Shown here piece by piece: positions 1-7,606 of a DNA stretch of 64,000 nt; position 1 is the stretch's first letter; the number at the start of each line of letters is the position of its first letter. The position numbers were made by a program, and so were the translations under genes. The stretch comes from Pseudoalteromonas ruthenica. GTDB lineage: Bacteria; Pseudomonadota; Gammaproteobacteria; Enterobacterales; Alteromonadaceae. Under the pieces are notes generated by a model. That model saw nothing but the letters and a program-made list of their open reading frames with translations. It did not search any database and had not been told where the DNA came from. The stretch covers positions 3,117,501-3,181,500 of the forward strand of contig NZ_CP023396.1 in assembly GCF_008808095.1 (NCBI RefSeq), read 5' to 3'.

Positions 1-237
1 GGCTTGTTTATTGGCGCCAATCACCACAGCTAATGCCACAGCAAAAATAATCAGGGACTCGAAGCTATTTTGGTGTGCTGCTAATGCTCTTGCGCCAAAG
101 CCGGTAAGCGCGTGTTGTTGCGCCCTAGGGTGGCGATTATCGTACCCCCCTTGCTGGTTCTGCGCCCAAGCGAGCGGCGCTTTGGCAAGTATAGGTAACA
201 CACAGGCGATCAACGCACACACAACTAATACACTCAT
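1..237 (-). CDS. MAPEG family membrane protein (3' end outside window)
   Basis: The first 79 codons of a membrane-associated, eicosanoid/glutathione-metabolism (MAPEG) family protein; the C-terminus lies off the left edge. Residues about 1-18 form a hydrophobic first helix. The stretch reading ARAQQ-like HALTGFGARALAAHQNS followed by a second hydrophobic segment is typical of bacterial MAPEG proteins, which are about 130 residues long with four helices. The start is an ATG preceded by AAGGA at good spacing. Bacterial members of this family are mostly uncharacterised, so no substrate is proposed. It is divergent from the lipase gene, with about 227 bp of intergenic DNA between. Confidence 0.75.
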   Translation of the reverse strand, partial: MSVLVVCALIACVLPILAKAPLAWAQNQQGGYDNRHPRAQQHALTGFGARALAAHQNSFESLIIFAVALAVVIGANKQA

Positions 238-464
238 AATCGTTCCTTTTTAAAGGCCACAGGCTTGGTACTACCCTAATCCAATGATAAGCCCGGTGCT
301 AGGTTATTGTTTTTTACGCATCACAGCTCCTATTTTAGCCCCTAAAACAGACACCAAGGTTAAATAATTGTAAATTTCAGCTTGCAATTGTACCTCTTTA
401 GTCTATTTTCTGATCGGAGGTCACACCTCTACCCTGATGGAAATAACAATCAACAGGAACACAC

Positions 465-1319
465 ATGAAAATAAAACTAATCTCTCTCGCGCTTACGCTC
501 GGAATGAGCCAAGGCGTTTTTGCAACTGAGGGCGTTGCCTTCATTCACGGCACAGGCCAGCAAAGCGATGCCTATAACGACTACTGGACCAGTGGTTTTG
601 TTGATAAGGTTCGCCAAGGCATTGCCAACCCCAATAACTTTACGGTGATTAATTGTGACTTTGAGCAGTTTATGTGGGCCGAAGGCGCCGCAGGTTGCCT
701 AGCCGACTCATTAAACAGCTTTATTGCCAACAAAAATATTACTGACTTAACGCTGATCACTCATTCAAACGGCGGCAATGTCGTGCGTTGGATCCTCTCC
801 AACCCCACGTGGGATAGCCGTTACCCAAGTATCATCAATAAAGTCAATCACACCATCGCCTTGGCCCCTTCCAGTGGCGGCACCCCTTTGGCCGATGCGG
901 TGATTGCCGGTAACACCTTTGAACAAGGGTTAGGTTGGATCCTCGGCTACGGCAATGACGCAGTAAAACAACAGCAAGTATCTTGGATGGCTGCTTATAA
1001 TGCCGAGTGGTTAAAAGGTACACCGAATCGCCCAACCCTCCCCTCACGTTTTGAAACCGTGATCGGCAGCGACGTTGAATCTGCGGTGTGGGATTCGGAT
1101 AGTTATTGCGGTGGTTATCAAAATCAAGTTGGCCTAGAGGTCACGCAAAACTGGCTTGATAACTGCTCCGACGGCTTTCTGGAGTGCAGTTCTCAAGCTC
1201 TAGCGGGCTCGGTATGGTTTACCGATAAATCACGCACCCGTGGCAGTGAGCCACTAAGCCACCAGCAAAGTCGTCGCGACTGCTTTGGCCTGGGCGATAT
1301 GCTGAAAAACAGAATATAG
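465..1319 (+). CDS. secreted lipase/esterase, alpha/beta-hydrolase fold
   Basis: A 284-residue exported hydrolase. A Sec signal peptide ends near residue 20 (GVFA). HGTG at 28-31 fits the oxyanion-hole loop. The nucleophile elbow reads T-H-S-N-G with Ser101, so the first Gly of the usual GxSxG is Thr. An Asp around residue 203-212 and a C-terminal His (about 267) are candidate partners. Several cysteines after residue 60 suggest disulphides, as expected for a secreted enzyme. AGGAAC precedes the ATG. The next gene starts 9 bp after the stop, so the two probably form an operon. Substrate is unknown; triacylglycerol or ester lipase is the best guess by fold. Confidence 0.7.
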   Translation: MKIKLISLALTLGMSQGVFATEGVAFIHGTGQQSDAYNDYWTSGFVDKVRQGIANPNNFTVINCDFEQFMWAEGAAGCLADSLNSFIANKNITDLTLITHSNGGNVVRWILSNPTWDSRYPSIINKVNHTIALAPSSGGTPLADAVIAGNTFEQGLGWILGYGNDAVKQQQVSWMAAYNAEWLKGTPNRPTLPSRFETVIGSDVESAVWDSDSYCGGYQNQVGLEVTQNWLDNCSDGFLECSSQALAGSVWFTDKSRTRGSEPLSHQQSRRDCFGLGDMLKNRI

Positions 1320-1328
1320 GAGCCAGAC

Positions 1329-2453
1329 ATGAAATACACACTAACCCTGAGTGCTCTGGCGATGATGACCAGCGCCGCAATGGCCAATGAACAAACCATA
1401 TATCAGTGGCCTAATGTATATCAAGGCGACAACACCAGCTTGCAACAGTTAACAAAAAGCAGCCATGAATACTGGCAAACGGTCAGTGGTCGAGAGCTTA
1501 AACAAGGTGTGGCTGTGCACGTAACCCAAGCCGACCACCTCATCCGCGTTGCGCCAAAAGCGCGTTTTGACAGCGGCACCGTGATTAAACCGCAGCAGTT
1601 GCAAATGGATAAACTGCAACTGCGAGATGCAAAAACTAACGCCACACTGGCGCTAAAAAGCATAGCTGCACAGCAACAAATGCACCAAGCGGGCTTTAAA
1701 GATGGCAGTGTTGCCATTCAACTCAAAAATGTCAGTGCGCAGGGCAAACCGATGCTGCAAAGTACTCAGCCATTGGGTGACGATGACCAATACTTAGTGC
1801 ATGTGGTAGAGAAAGGTTCGCCCTATGCACTGAAAGCCCACGCTGATTTCAGGGTCGATGAACAACAGCGTTCTCTTGCTATGGATTTATCTATGGCGCA
1901 GCAGGGCAACGCTAGCAAGGCTGCCAACAATGTTTCGCTGCGCGTTCACAGCCCGGTGGATGAACAACTCTCTGCTCGTTACGCCAATGGTAAAGTGATT
2001 TTCAGCCAGCCGTTACAGCATGTAGGAGCGGCGCAAGGATTTTATGAAATAGAAGCCGACACCACAGTAAACATTAACGGCCAACAGGTTAAGCGCACCA
2101 TAAAACTACCTTTTGTGTATAGTAAAGACACTATTACCATGAAAACCGCAAAAGTAAGTGCGCTCGGTAATAACCGTTTCCAAGCCAGCGTACCGGTGAA
2201 TGTGAGTGATGAAGGCCGTTACGCTATTCGCGCTACGCTGCAAGGAATGGTAGCAGGTAAGGCAACCAAGCTGGCTACTGTCGAGGTCGCGAAAGAGATA
2301 AAAGGTGTTGATACCTTTAACCTGCCTTTCGACGTTGCCACAGCGGCAACGGGGCCATTCAAGTTGGTGGATGTTGAGTTAAGTGACCACACTCGGATGC
2401 TGAAATTCACCCCCACCCAGAAGTTTGTTAAAGGCCCGGTAGCCGGGTTTTAA
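1329..2453 (+). CDS. secreted DUF4785-like protein
   Basis: A 374-residue exported protein with a signal peptide (AMA cut near residue 20) and no further membrane segment. Its beta-rich, Ig-like repetitive sequence resembles DUF4785-type proteins known from Legionella and marine gammaproteobacteria; this assignment is from memory of the family and not certain. It contains no catalytic motif I recognise. It follows the lipase gene by 9 bp and has its own purine-rich ribosome site (AGGAGCC). The pairing suggests a role as a secreted partner, chaperone or cell-surface companion of the lipase, which is inference only. Confidence 0.6.
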   Translation: MKYTLTLSALAMMTSAAMANEQTIYQWPNVYQGDNTSLQQLTKSSHEYWQTVSGRELKQGVAVHVTQADHLIRVAPKARFDSGTVIKPQQLQMDKLQLRDAKTNATLALKSIAAQQQMHQAGFKDGSVAIQLKNVSAQGKPMLQSTQPLGDDDQYLVHVVEKGSPYALKAHADFRVDEQQRSLAMDLSMAQQGNASKAANNVSLRVHSPVDEQLSARYANGKVIFSQPLQHVGAAQGFYEIEADTTVNINGQQVKRTIKLPFVYSKDTITMKTAKVSALGNNRFQASVPVNVSDEGRYAIRATLQGMVAGKATKLATVEVAKEIKGVDTFNLPFDVATAATGPFKLVDVELSDHTRMLKFTPTQKFVKGPVAGF

Positions 2454-2469
2454 GCGCACGATGATATGC

Positions 2470-2500
2470 ACCCAATATCAGGCTTGGCTTGGTATTGGGT
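2470..2500 (+). terminator. possible terminator after the lipase operon
   Basis: Inverted repeat ACCCAATA / TATTGGGT with a 15-base loop, just after the DUF4785-like gene. It is followed only by TTATCC, so it is a weak intrinsic terminator at best. Confidence 0.35.
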
Positions 2501-2628
2501 TTATCCTACCTACGCCTACAAGTGCCTTGGGGTAGTTATTACCTTGGTTAATAATGAGTATCTAATTTCCTCATTCGCCAACGCTACAACACCATGATAA
2601 CTTAAAGTTTTTCTTGTTGGTTGAATTC

Positions 2629-3501
2629 ATGGCTTGGGTGTTGTTGACATTGTTAGCGGCCTTTTCGCAAAGCTGGCGCAACGCTCTGCAGAGCCAGCTG
2701 AGCTGCCATACCTCCAGCCTTGCGGTCACCCTCGCACGGTTTATCGTTGCCGGCCCACTCGCTGGTGTTTATCTTGTTGTACTTTACCAAGTCCAACCAA
2801 CCCGACTGATCACACCATCACCGACCTTACTCTACTACGTCGTTGGCGCAGCGCTGATGCAAATACTCGCCACCGCCTTGATGGTACGGTTATTCAAAAT
2901 GAACAACTACGCTGTGGGCGCAGGGCTGGCAAAGAGCGAAGCCTTGGTCGCGGCTATTTTAGGTATGTTATTTTTTGGCTCAACGCTCTCGATATTGGGC
3001 TGGTTTGGGGTTATTCTCGGCGCCATTGCGGTCATGCTGTTGTCGGGCCCAAGCTTACGCGCTCTCAATGGGCCAACGGTGTTGCTGGGGCTTGCCTGTG
3101 GCAGTAGTTTCGCCCTCACCTCTTTATGGGTGCGCCAAGCGAGCCTCAGTTCAGGACTGACCTTTCCGCATAGTGCTGCTTGGGTGTTATTGTTTGTAAT
3201 TACCCTACAAACCCTCATTTTACTGGCCTATCTCGGCTATAAAGATCGGCCCGCATTATTAAGCTTATGGCGATATCGGCGACTAACGGCTTGGATCAGC
3301 TTAACCAGCTGCATTGGCTCTATTGGCTGGTTTAGTGCTATGAGTTTAGAGCACGTCGCCTATGTAAAAACCTTGGGCCAAGTGGAGGTATTTTTCACTA
3401 TGCTAATCTCCTATCTATGGCTCAAACAGCCAGTAAAACGCCGTGATAGCCTAGGCCTGCTGCTGATTGCTATAGCAGCAATTGCAGTGATGTGGGGATA
3501 A
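2629..3501 (+). CDS. EamA/DMT-family transporter
   Basis: A 290-residue integral membrane protein with about ten hydrophobic helices, arranged as two EamA-like halves: residues about 1-135 and 145-290. This is the drug/metabolite transporter superfamily, exporting small metabolites across the inner membrane; the substrate cannot be read from sequence. The ATG at this position starts the first helix directly (MAWVLLTLL). An upstream in-frame TTG five codons earlier is possible, but neither start has a convincing ribosome site. It stands alone, between the lipase operon and the polysaccharide cassette. Confidence 0.7.
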   Translation: MAWVLLTLLAAFSQSWRNALQSQLSCHTSSLAVTLARFIVAGPLAGVYLVVLYQVQPTRLITPSPTLLYYVVGAALMQILATALMVRLFKMNNYAVGAGLAKSEALVAAILGMLFFGSTLSILGWFGVILGAIAVMLLSGPSLRALNGPTVLLGLACGSSFALTSLWVRQASLSSGLTFPHSAAWVLLFVITLQTLILLAYLGYKDRPALLSLWRYRRLTAWISLTSCIGSIGWFSAMSLEHVAYVKTLGQVEVFFTMLISYLWLKQPVKRRDSLGLLLIAIAAIAVMWG

Positions 3502-3606
3502 CAGCGGGTTATATGTGTTTAAATATTTACTTTAGTCTTGCTCACGCTTATGCATAGTAGGTGCAATAGAGAAACAAAAACTTAAGGCAGGTAACAAGGG
3601 ATTACT

Positions 3607-3635
3607 TAATAAACTTAGAGAAGTCAGGTTATAAT
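3607..3635 (+). promoter_or_regulatory. candidate promoter of the polysaccharide cassette
   Basis: A perfect TATAAT hexamer at 3630-3635 lies about 70 bp before the glycosyltransferase start. The -35 region (TAATAA at 3607) is poor. The region between 3502 and 3707 holds nothing else I can support. Confidence 0.35.
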
Positions 3636-3707
3636 AGCCGTTTACAAATCTTGCAGACCTTTGCCGGAATCAGTTTTGCTTTATCTACTAAAGCTTATGA
3701 GAGTTAA

Positions 3708-4481
3708 ATGGAATCAGTATCTATCATAATGCCTGCCTACAACGTCGAAGACTATATTGAAGAGTCTATTAGGTCAGTTATAGAACAAACATATAGTAAC
3801 TGGGAGCTAATCATCATCGATGATCGCTCAACAGACCAGACCATTAGTAAAGTGGAGCCTTTTTTAGCCGACAATAGGATAAAGCTGCTCGTAAATGAAT
3901 GCAATTTGGGTGGAGCGGGGACTCGTAATCGAGGGATTGATATGGCTTCAGGAAGGTTTATCGCCTTTTTAGACTCAGATGATTTATGGAGTCCAGAAAA
4001 GCTAGAACAACAAGTTGATTTCATGCTTTCAAATGGATATCAATTTTGCTTCACTGGATATTCAAATATCAGTGAGACTGGTAAGTACTTAAACGAAGTT
4101 GAATGCCCTAAAAAAGTTAGCTTTAGTGATCTTCTTAAGTCTAACTATATAGGGTGTTTAACAGTGATGTATGACACAGCTACGCTAGGCAAACAGAGTA
4201 TGCCTCTGTATAGGAAGAGGCAAGACTATGCTCTGTGGCTTAAGTTGCTTAAATTAACTGGACATGCATATGGACTGCAATCATCTCTTGCTCAATATAG
4301 AATCAGAGGTGGCTCTTTATCAAAGAGCAAAGTTGATGCCATCAAATTTTATTGGCAGATATTGAGAGATGTTGGAAAATGCTCAGTTGCTAAAAGCTCT
4401 TACAATCTTTTATGTTATTTAAGTATAGTGTGCGTAAAAAAATTTAGCCCCTCCATTTACAATAACTATTTTCTAAAATGA
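3708..4481 (+). CDS. glycosyltransferase family 2
   Basis: A 257-residue GT-A fold enzyme that would transfer a sugar from a nucleotide-sugar donor onto a lipid-linked glycan at the cytoplasmic membrane face. Residues 3-12 (VSIIMPAYNV) open the nucleotide-binding domain, IIIDDRSTD is at 35-43, and the metal-binding DSDD motif is at 89-92. There are no membrane helices. It is noticeably AT-richer than its left and right neighbours. The last four bases overlap the start of the epimerase gene (ATGA), so the two are translationally coupled. The acceptor and donor sugars are unknown; it belongs with O-antigen or exopolysaccharide assembly by context. Confidence 0.85.
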   Translation: MESVSIIMPAYNVEDYIEESIRSVIEQTYSNWELIIIDDRSTDQTISKVEPFLADNRIKLLVNECNLGGAGTRNRGIDMASGRFIAFLDSDDLWSPEKLEQQVDFMLSNGYQFCFTGYSNISETGKYLNEVECPKKVSFSDLLKSNYIGCLTVMYDTATLGKQSMPLYRKRQDYALWLKLLKLTGHAYGLQSSLAQYRIRGGSLSKSKVDAIKFYWQILRDVGKCSVAKSSYNLLCYLSIVCVKKFSPSIYNNYFLK

Positions 4482-5437
4482 GCGTTTTTAAAAAGCCCCA
4501 TATAATAATGACAGGCTGTTCCGGCTTTGTAGGAAACAACCTGCTAATGAAGCTATGCGAGTCAGGCTATAAAGTATCTACCCTTAACAGAAAGAAAAGT
4601 TTAGTCTCATTTCAACATAAAAGTGTATCTCATTATTACGCCGATGACTTCGCTACTGCCTTAGAAGATGCGCTAAAAAACTCTTCATGTGATGTTTTTA
4701 TTCACCTCGCAGGAGCGGCTCATAAACCCGAGCTTACAGAGAGTGATTATTTAAAGGTCAATGTAGAGCTAACAAAATATTTGGCAAGAAAAGCTGCAAT
4801 GCTTGGGTGTAAACGCTTTATTCAGCTTAGCTCTATAGGTGTTAATGGCTCATCATCTAGCACCCCTTTTACAGCCAGCGATATACCTGCCCCAAAAGAA
4901 AGCTACTCAAGATCAAAATATTTAGCCGAGCAAGAGATACAAGCTATTTGTGCTTCATCTGATATGGAATACGTTATAATTCGCCCGCCGTTAATTTATG
5001 GGCCTTTTGCTCCAGGAAACTTTCAAAAGCTAGTAAGATTAGTCAAGAAAACTCCTATTATTCCTATGGGAGGAATTGATAACCAGAGAAGCTTTGTATC
5101 CATTTATAATCTAATCAGCTTTATCGAAGTTACTATCGAACATCCTAATGCGGCAAATGAAGTATTTTTAGTGAGTGACGAACAGGACATTAGCACATCA
5201 GACTTCGTAAATAAGATTATATCGTCCTATAAGCAACGCACTTTACTAATATCTTTGCCGTGGTCTATTTTACGCCCTGCTTTAAAGCTTATTGGAAAAG
5301 AAAAGGCTTTAGAAAAAATAACATCAAACGTTACGATAGAAATGAATAAATCCATATCTTTATTAGACTGGAAACCGCCTCTCACTATTGAGGAATCTCT
5401 TGAAAAATCTGCTTTCCATGAATCAAATAAAATTTGA
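4478..5437 (+). CDS. NAD-dependent nucleotide-sugar epimerase/reductase (extended SDR)
   Basis: A 319-residue extended short-chain dehydrogenase. The Rossmann motif GCSGFVG is at 13-19, a catalytic Ser at 118-119 and YSRSK (Tyr143/Lys147) follow. Length and layout match UDP-sugar epimerases and 4-reductases. Because the next gene is a small initiating sugar transferase, a role like WbpV/WreQ (reducing UDP-4-keto-6-deoxy-GlcNAc to UDP-QuiNAc) is attractive. That is inference from the known WreQ-WreU type pairing, not proof, and UDP-glucose/GlcNAc 4-epimerase remains possible. It overlaps the glycosyltransferase gene by four bases. Confidence 0.8.
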   Translation: MSVFKKPHIIMTGCSGFVGNNLLMKLCESGYKVSTLNRKKSLVSFQHKSVSHYYADDFATALEDALKNSSCDVFIHLAGAAHKPELTESDYLKVNVELTKYLARKAAMLGCKRFIQLSSIGVNGSSSSTPFTASDIPAPKESYSRSKYLAEQEIQAICASSDMEYVIIRPPLIYGPFAPGNFQKLVRLVKKTPIIPMGGIDNQRSFVSIYNLISFIEVTIEHPNAANEVFLVSDEQDISTSDFVNKIISSYKQRTLLISLPWSILRPALKLIGKEKALEKITSNVTIEMNKSISLLDWKPPLTIEESLEKSAFHESNKI

Positions 5438-5486
5438 TTACTAGTATCAAAATCTTAAAAAATATAAACAAATAGAGAGTATAAAA

Positions 5487-6035
5487 TTGATTCGAACTTT
5501 AGATTTCTTATTCGCCTTATTTGGGCTTATGTTATTTTCACCTATCCTACTTGTCATATATGTCATTGGTTTATTTGATACCGGCTCGCCACTTTTCTCG
5601 CAGGTCAGAGTTGGAAAGGATAAAAAAGAGTTTGTACTAGTAAAGTTCAGAACAATGACAGTCGACACGAAGTCTGTAGCCACCCACCTAGCTAGTTCTA
5701 ATTCCATAACAAAACTGGGGAAGTTTCTTCGGAAATCAAAGCTCGACGAGCTTCCTCAGCTATGGAATGTTCTGAGAGGGGAAATGAGCATTGTAGGACC
5801 AAGACCAGGGTTATTTAGTCAAATTGAATTGACGGAAGAAAGGGAGAAATTAGATATTTACTCCGTTAGACCTGGTATAACTGGGTTAGCCCAAGTTAGT
5901 GAGATAGATATGTCAACTCCCAAACTACTAGCTACGACTGACAAGAAAATGATTGAATCCATGAGCTTAAAAAAATACTTCAAGTACATCTTTTTAACTG
6001 TGGTGGGTAACGGACAAGGCGATAGGGTGAAATAA
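5487..6035 (+). CDS. small undecaprenyl-phosphate sugar-1-phosphate transferase (PglC/WreU type)
   Basis: A 182-residue monotopic phosphoglycosyl transferase that would start glycan assembly by putting a sugar-phosphate onto undecaprenyl phosphate. There is one N-terminal re-entrant hydrophobic helix (about 5-30), then SPLFSQVRVG (34-43), KFRTM (53-57), the catalytic Asp-Glu dyad at 87-88 in KLDELPQLWN, and VGPRPG near 103-108. It is the short catalytic-core form, without the four-helix WcaJ extension. The start is TTG, preceded by AGAGAG at proper spacing; no ATG is suitably placed. It is the last gene of the AT-rich cassette. Confidence 0.85.
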   Translation: MIRTLDFLFALFGLMLFSPILLVIYVIGLFDTGSPLFSQVRVGKDKKEFVLVKFRTMTVDTKSVATHLASSNSITKLGKFLRKSKLDELPQLWNVLRGEMSIVGPRPGLFSQIELTEEREKLDIYSVRPGITGLAQVSEIDMSTPKLLATTDKKMIESMSLKKYFKYIFLTVVGNGQGDRVK

Positions 6036-6094
6036 CACAATATTTATGGCTCAACATGCATGTAGGGAATGCCGAGCTAAAATATTTATATCGA

Positions 6095-6616
6095 CTACTT
6101 AATAAACGTACCCGATGTATCGAAGCCAAAAGTAGTCGACGTTCTTGTGACGTCGTCTTCATGATGCTCTGAATTATAGACGGTGATATCGGTATCACTC
6201 ACTTCTATGCGGCTGATATTACTCGTCAGTGTAAAGTCGTCGATCGCTTCCAGGCTAGAGTGTTTATAAACAAATCCTTTTAAAACTAGCAGTTTGTTCC
6301 CCGAGTAATACTTCACAAGCGCATAATCAACACCGTTTTTATTGACGAAAGTGATACTCGGTGTGTGCCCTTGTATCCTGGCAGCCAAAAACGGCATGTT
6401 ATTCTCATCGTAACTGAGAATATAAGTGTCTTGGGTCGGCAAGCAAATTCCTGATTTATCTTTATGGAGAAGCTTTACCTGAGTAAATTCTACATCGGCT
6501 TTGTTATTAACAACTTCAATAGGCTTAGTAACTTTGATAGTGAGGCAATCAGAAGCACTAACGAATTGGCTTAATAAAAGAAAAATAATCGAAGCGAAAA
6601 AGCGATAGCTCTTCAT
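6095..6616 (-). CDS. exported protein of unknown function
   Basis: A 173-residue protein with a clear signal peptide (about residues 1-21, cut after VSA). The remainder is soluble and beta-rich, with two cysteines (24 and about 57) that could pair in the periplasm. I recognise no family. The ATG follows AGGAG at 8 bp. It is convergent with the sugar transferase (59 bp between stops) and divergent from the next small exported protein. Confidence 0.6.
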   Translation of the reverse strand: MKSYRFFASIIFLLLSQFVSASDCLTIKVTKPIEVVNNKADVEFTQVKLLHKDKSGICLPTQDTYILSYDENNMPFLAARIQGHTPSITFVNKNGVDYALVKYYSGNKLLVLKGFVYKHSSLEAIDDFTLTSNISRIEVSDTDITVYNSEHHEDDVTRTSTTFGFDTSGTFIK

Positions 6617-6824
6617 TGTTTAAATCTCCTGGTTTAACTTTAAAGGTGAGAGCAAGCATCTTCCCTTACTTGTTGTCGCTGCCCGCCTTTTCTGCGTTCG
6701 CTTAGAATTGAAAAAGCCTCTGTTGTATAGGCACCGCTTTTAGGCTCAAAACTGCTTATCTCATTTATTTAATAGCCATTGTATGTAGTAGTATTCTTGG
6801 GCACGGAAAGAAAAGGAACACCCC

Positions 6825-7292
6825 ATGCAAGGAACTAAGCAGCTCACTTATATTACCCTTATCGTTATTCTCTTAACAATGTTCACTGCACAGGCTCACT
6901 CTGAAGATAAAGAGCTAACTTCCATAACGGATAACCCAGGTTTTAACTACTTTAAATCCACCTTATTACACGTTATCGAGCAAAGAAGACCTGAACTATC
7001 GGGGCAGCACCACTTTTATGTTGCTCACTACCGCGAAGGCAGCGAATACACTTATATGTTTTGGCAAGAAGCAAGGCTGTTTTGGGTTTTACACCTAGGT
7101 ACCCCAGAGGAATATGGTTGGATGTCAATGCTATTACCTAGTAGTGGCGAGTTACTGCATATCGATAAGGATGTCGTCGCCACTCAAGAGGAGGTGGGCA
7201 CAAGCACTTATATGGTAAGCCAACAATGGATAAATGATAAAATTTTTAAGTGTGTGGTCGACGGTGATTTAATCACCGTCACCTACCCCTAG
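6825..7292 (+). CDS. exported protein of unknown function
   Basis: A 155-residue protein with an N-terminal signal sequence (about residues 1-26, ending AQAHS). The mature part is soluble and rich in aromatic residues (YTYMFWQEARLFWVLH). No family is recognised. AAGGAA precedes the ATG by a proper distance. The stop overlaps the 3' end of the convergent exporter gene by four bases. The 208 bp between it and the preceding divergent gene probably hold both promoters; I see no defined motif there. Confidence 0.6.
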   Translation: MQGTKQLTYITLIVILLTMFTAQAHSEDKELTSITDNPGFNYFKSTLLHVIEQRRPELSGQHHFYVAHYREGSEYTYMFWQEARLFWVLHLGTPEEYGWMSMLLPSSGELLHIDKDVVATQEEVGTSTYMVSQQWINDKIFKCVVDGDLITVTYP

Positions 7293-7606
7293 TTCGCCAC
7301 CTTTAAGGTAATCACTCCAGCGATAATCAATAACACGCCGAAATAACGCATTAATGATGAGCTATCGCCGTAGAAGAACACCCCAACCAAGAAGGTGCCT
7401 GCGGCGCCTATGCCTGTCCAAACCGCATAGGCTGTGCCAATGGGAATGGTCTTTTGCGCCAGCCAAAGTAAAAAGCCACTAACACCCATAAATACAATTG
7501 CCATAGCTACCCCTAACCAGCGCGTTTGTGGCTCCTGAGCCAGTTTTAACCCCACTGGCCAACCAATTTCAAATAACCCTGCGCAAATCAAATACAACCA
7601 CGCCAT
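7289..7606 (-). CDS. sugE: SMR-family exporter, Gdx/SugE (guanidinium) type
   Basis: A 105-residue four-helix small multidrug resistance protein of the inner membrane. The essential Glu13 sits in LFEIGWPVGLK, and the AYAVWTGIGAAG segment is the signature of the SugE/Gdx branch, whose studied members export guanidinium in exchange for protons; a quaternary-ammonium pump is the alternative. The start codon shares one base with the stop of the upstream nitrilase gene (TAATG), so the two are co-translated. No guanidine-riboswitch-like hairpins with ACGG loops are visible ahead of this operon. Confidence 0.88.
   Translation of the reverse strand: MAWLYLICAGLFEIGWPVGLKLAQEPQTRWLGVAMAIVFMGVSGFLLWLAQKTIPIGTAYAVWTGIGAAGTFLVGVFFYGDSSSLMRYFGVLLIIAGVITLKVAN

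Noticed and set aside
11..253. Plus-strand frame of 80 residues at the left edge
   Set aside because: It is antisense to the MAPEG gene, whose protein matches a family and has a ribosome site.
6040..6090. Possible hairpin between the sugar transferase and the exported protein gene
   Set aside because: Arms AATATTT..GCTC and GAGC..AAATATT pair imperfectly around a loop of more than 20 bases; not convincing.
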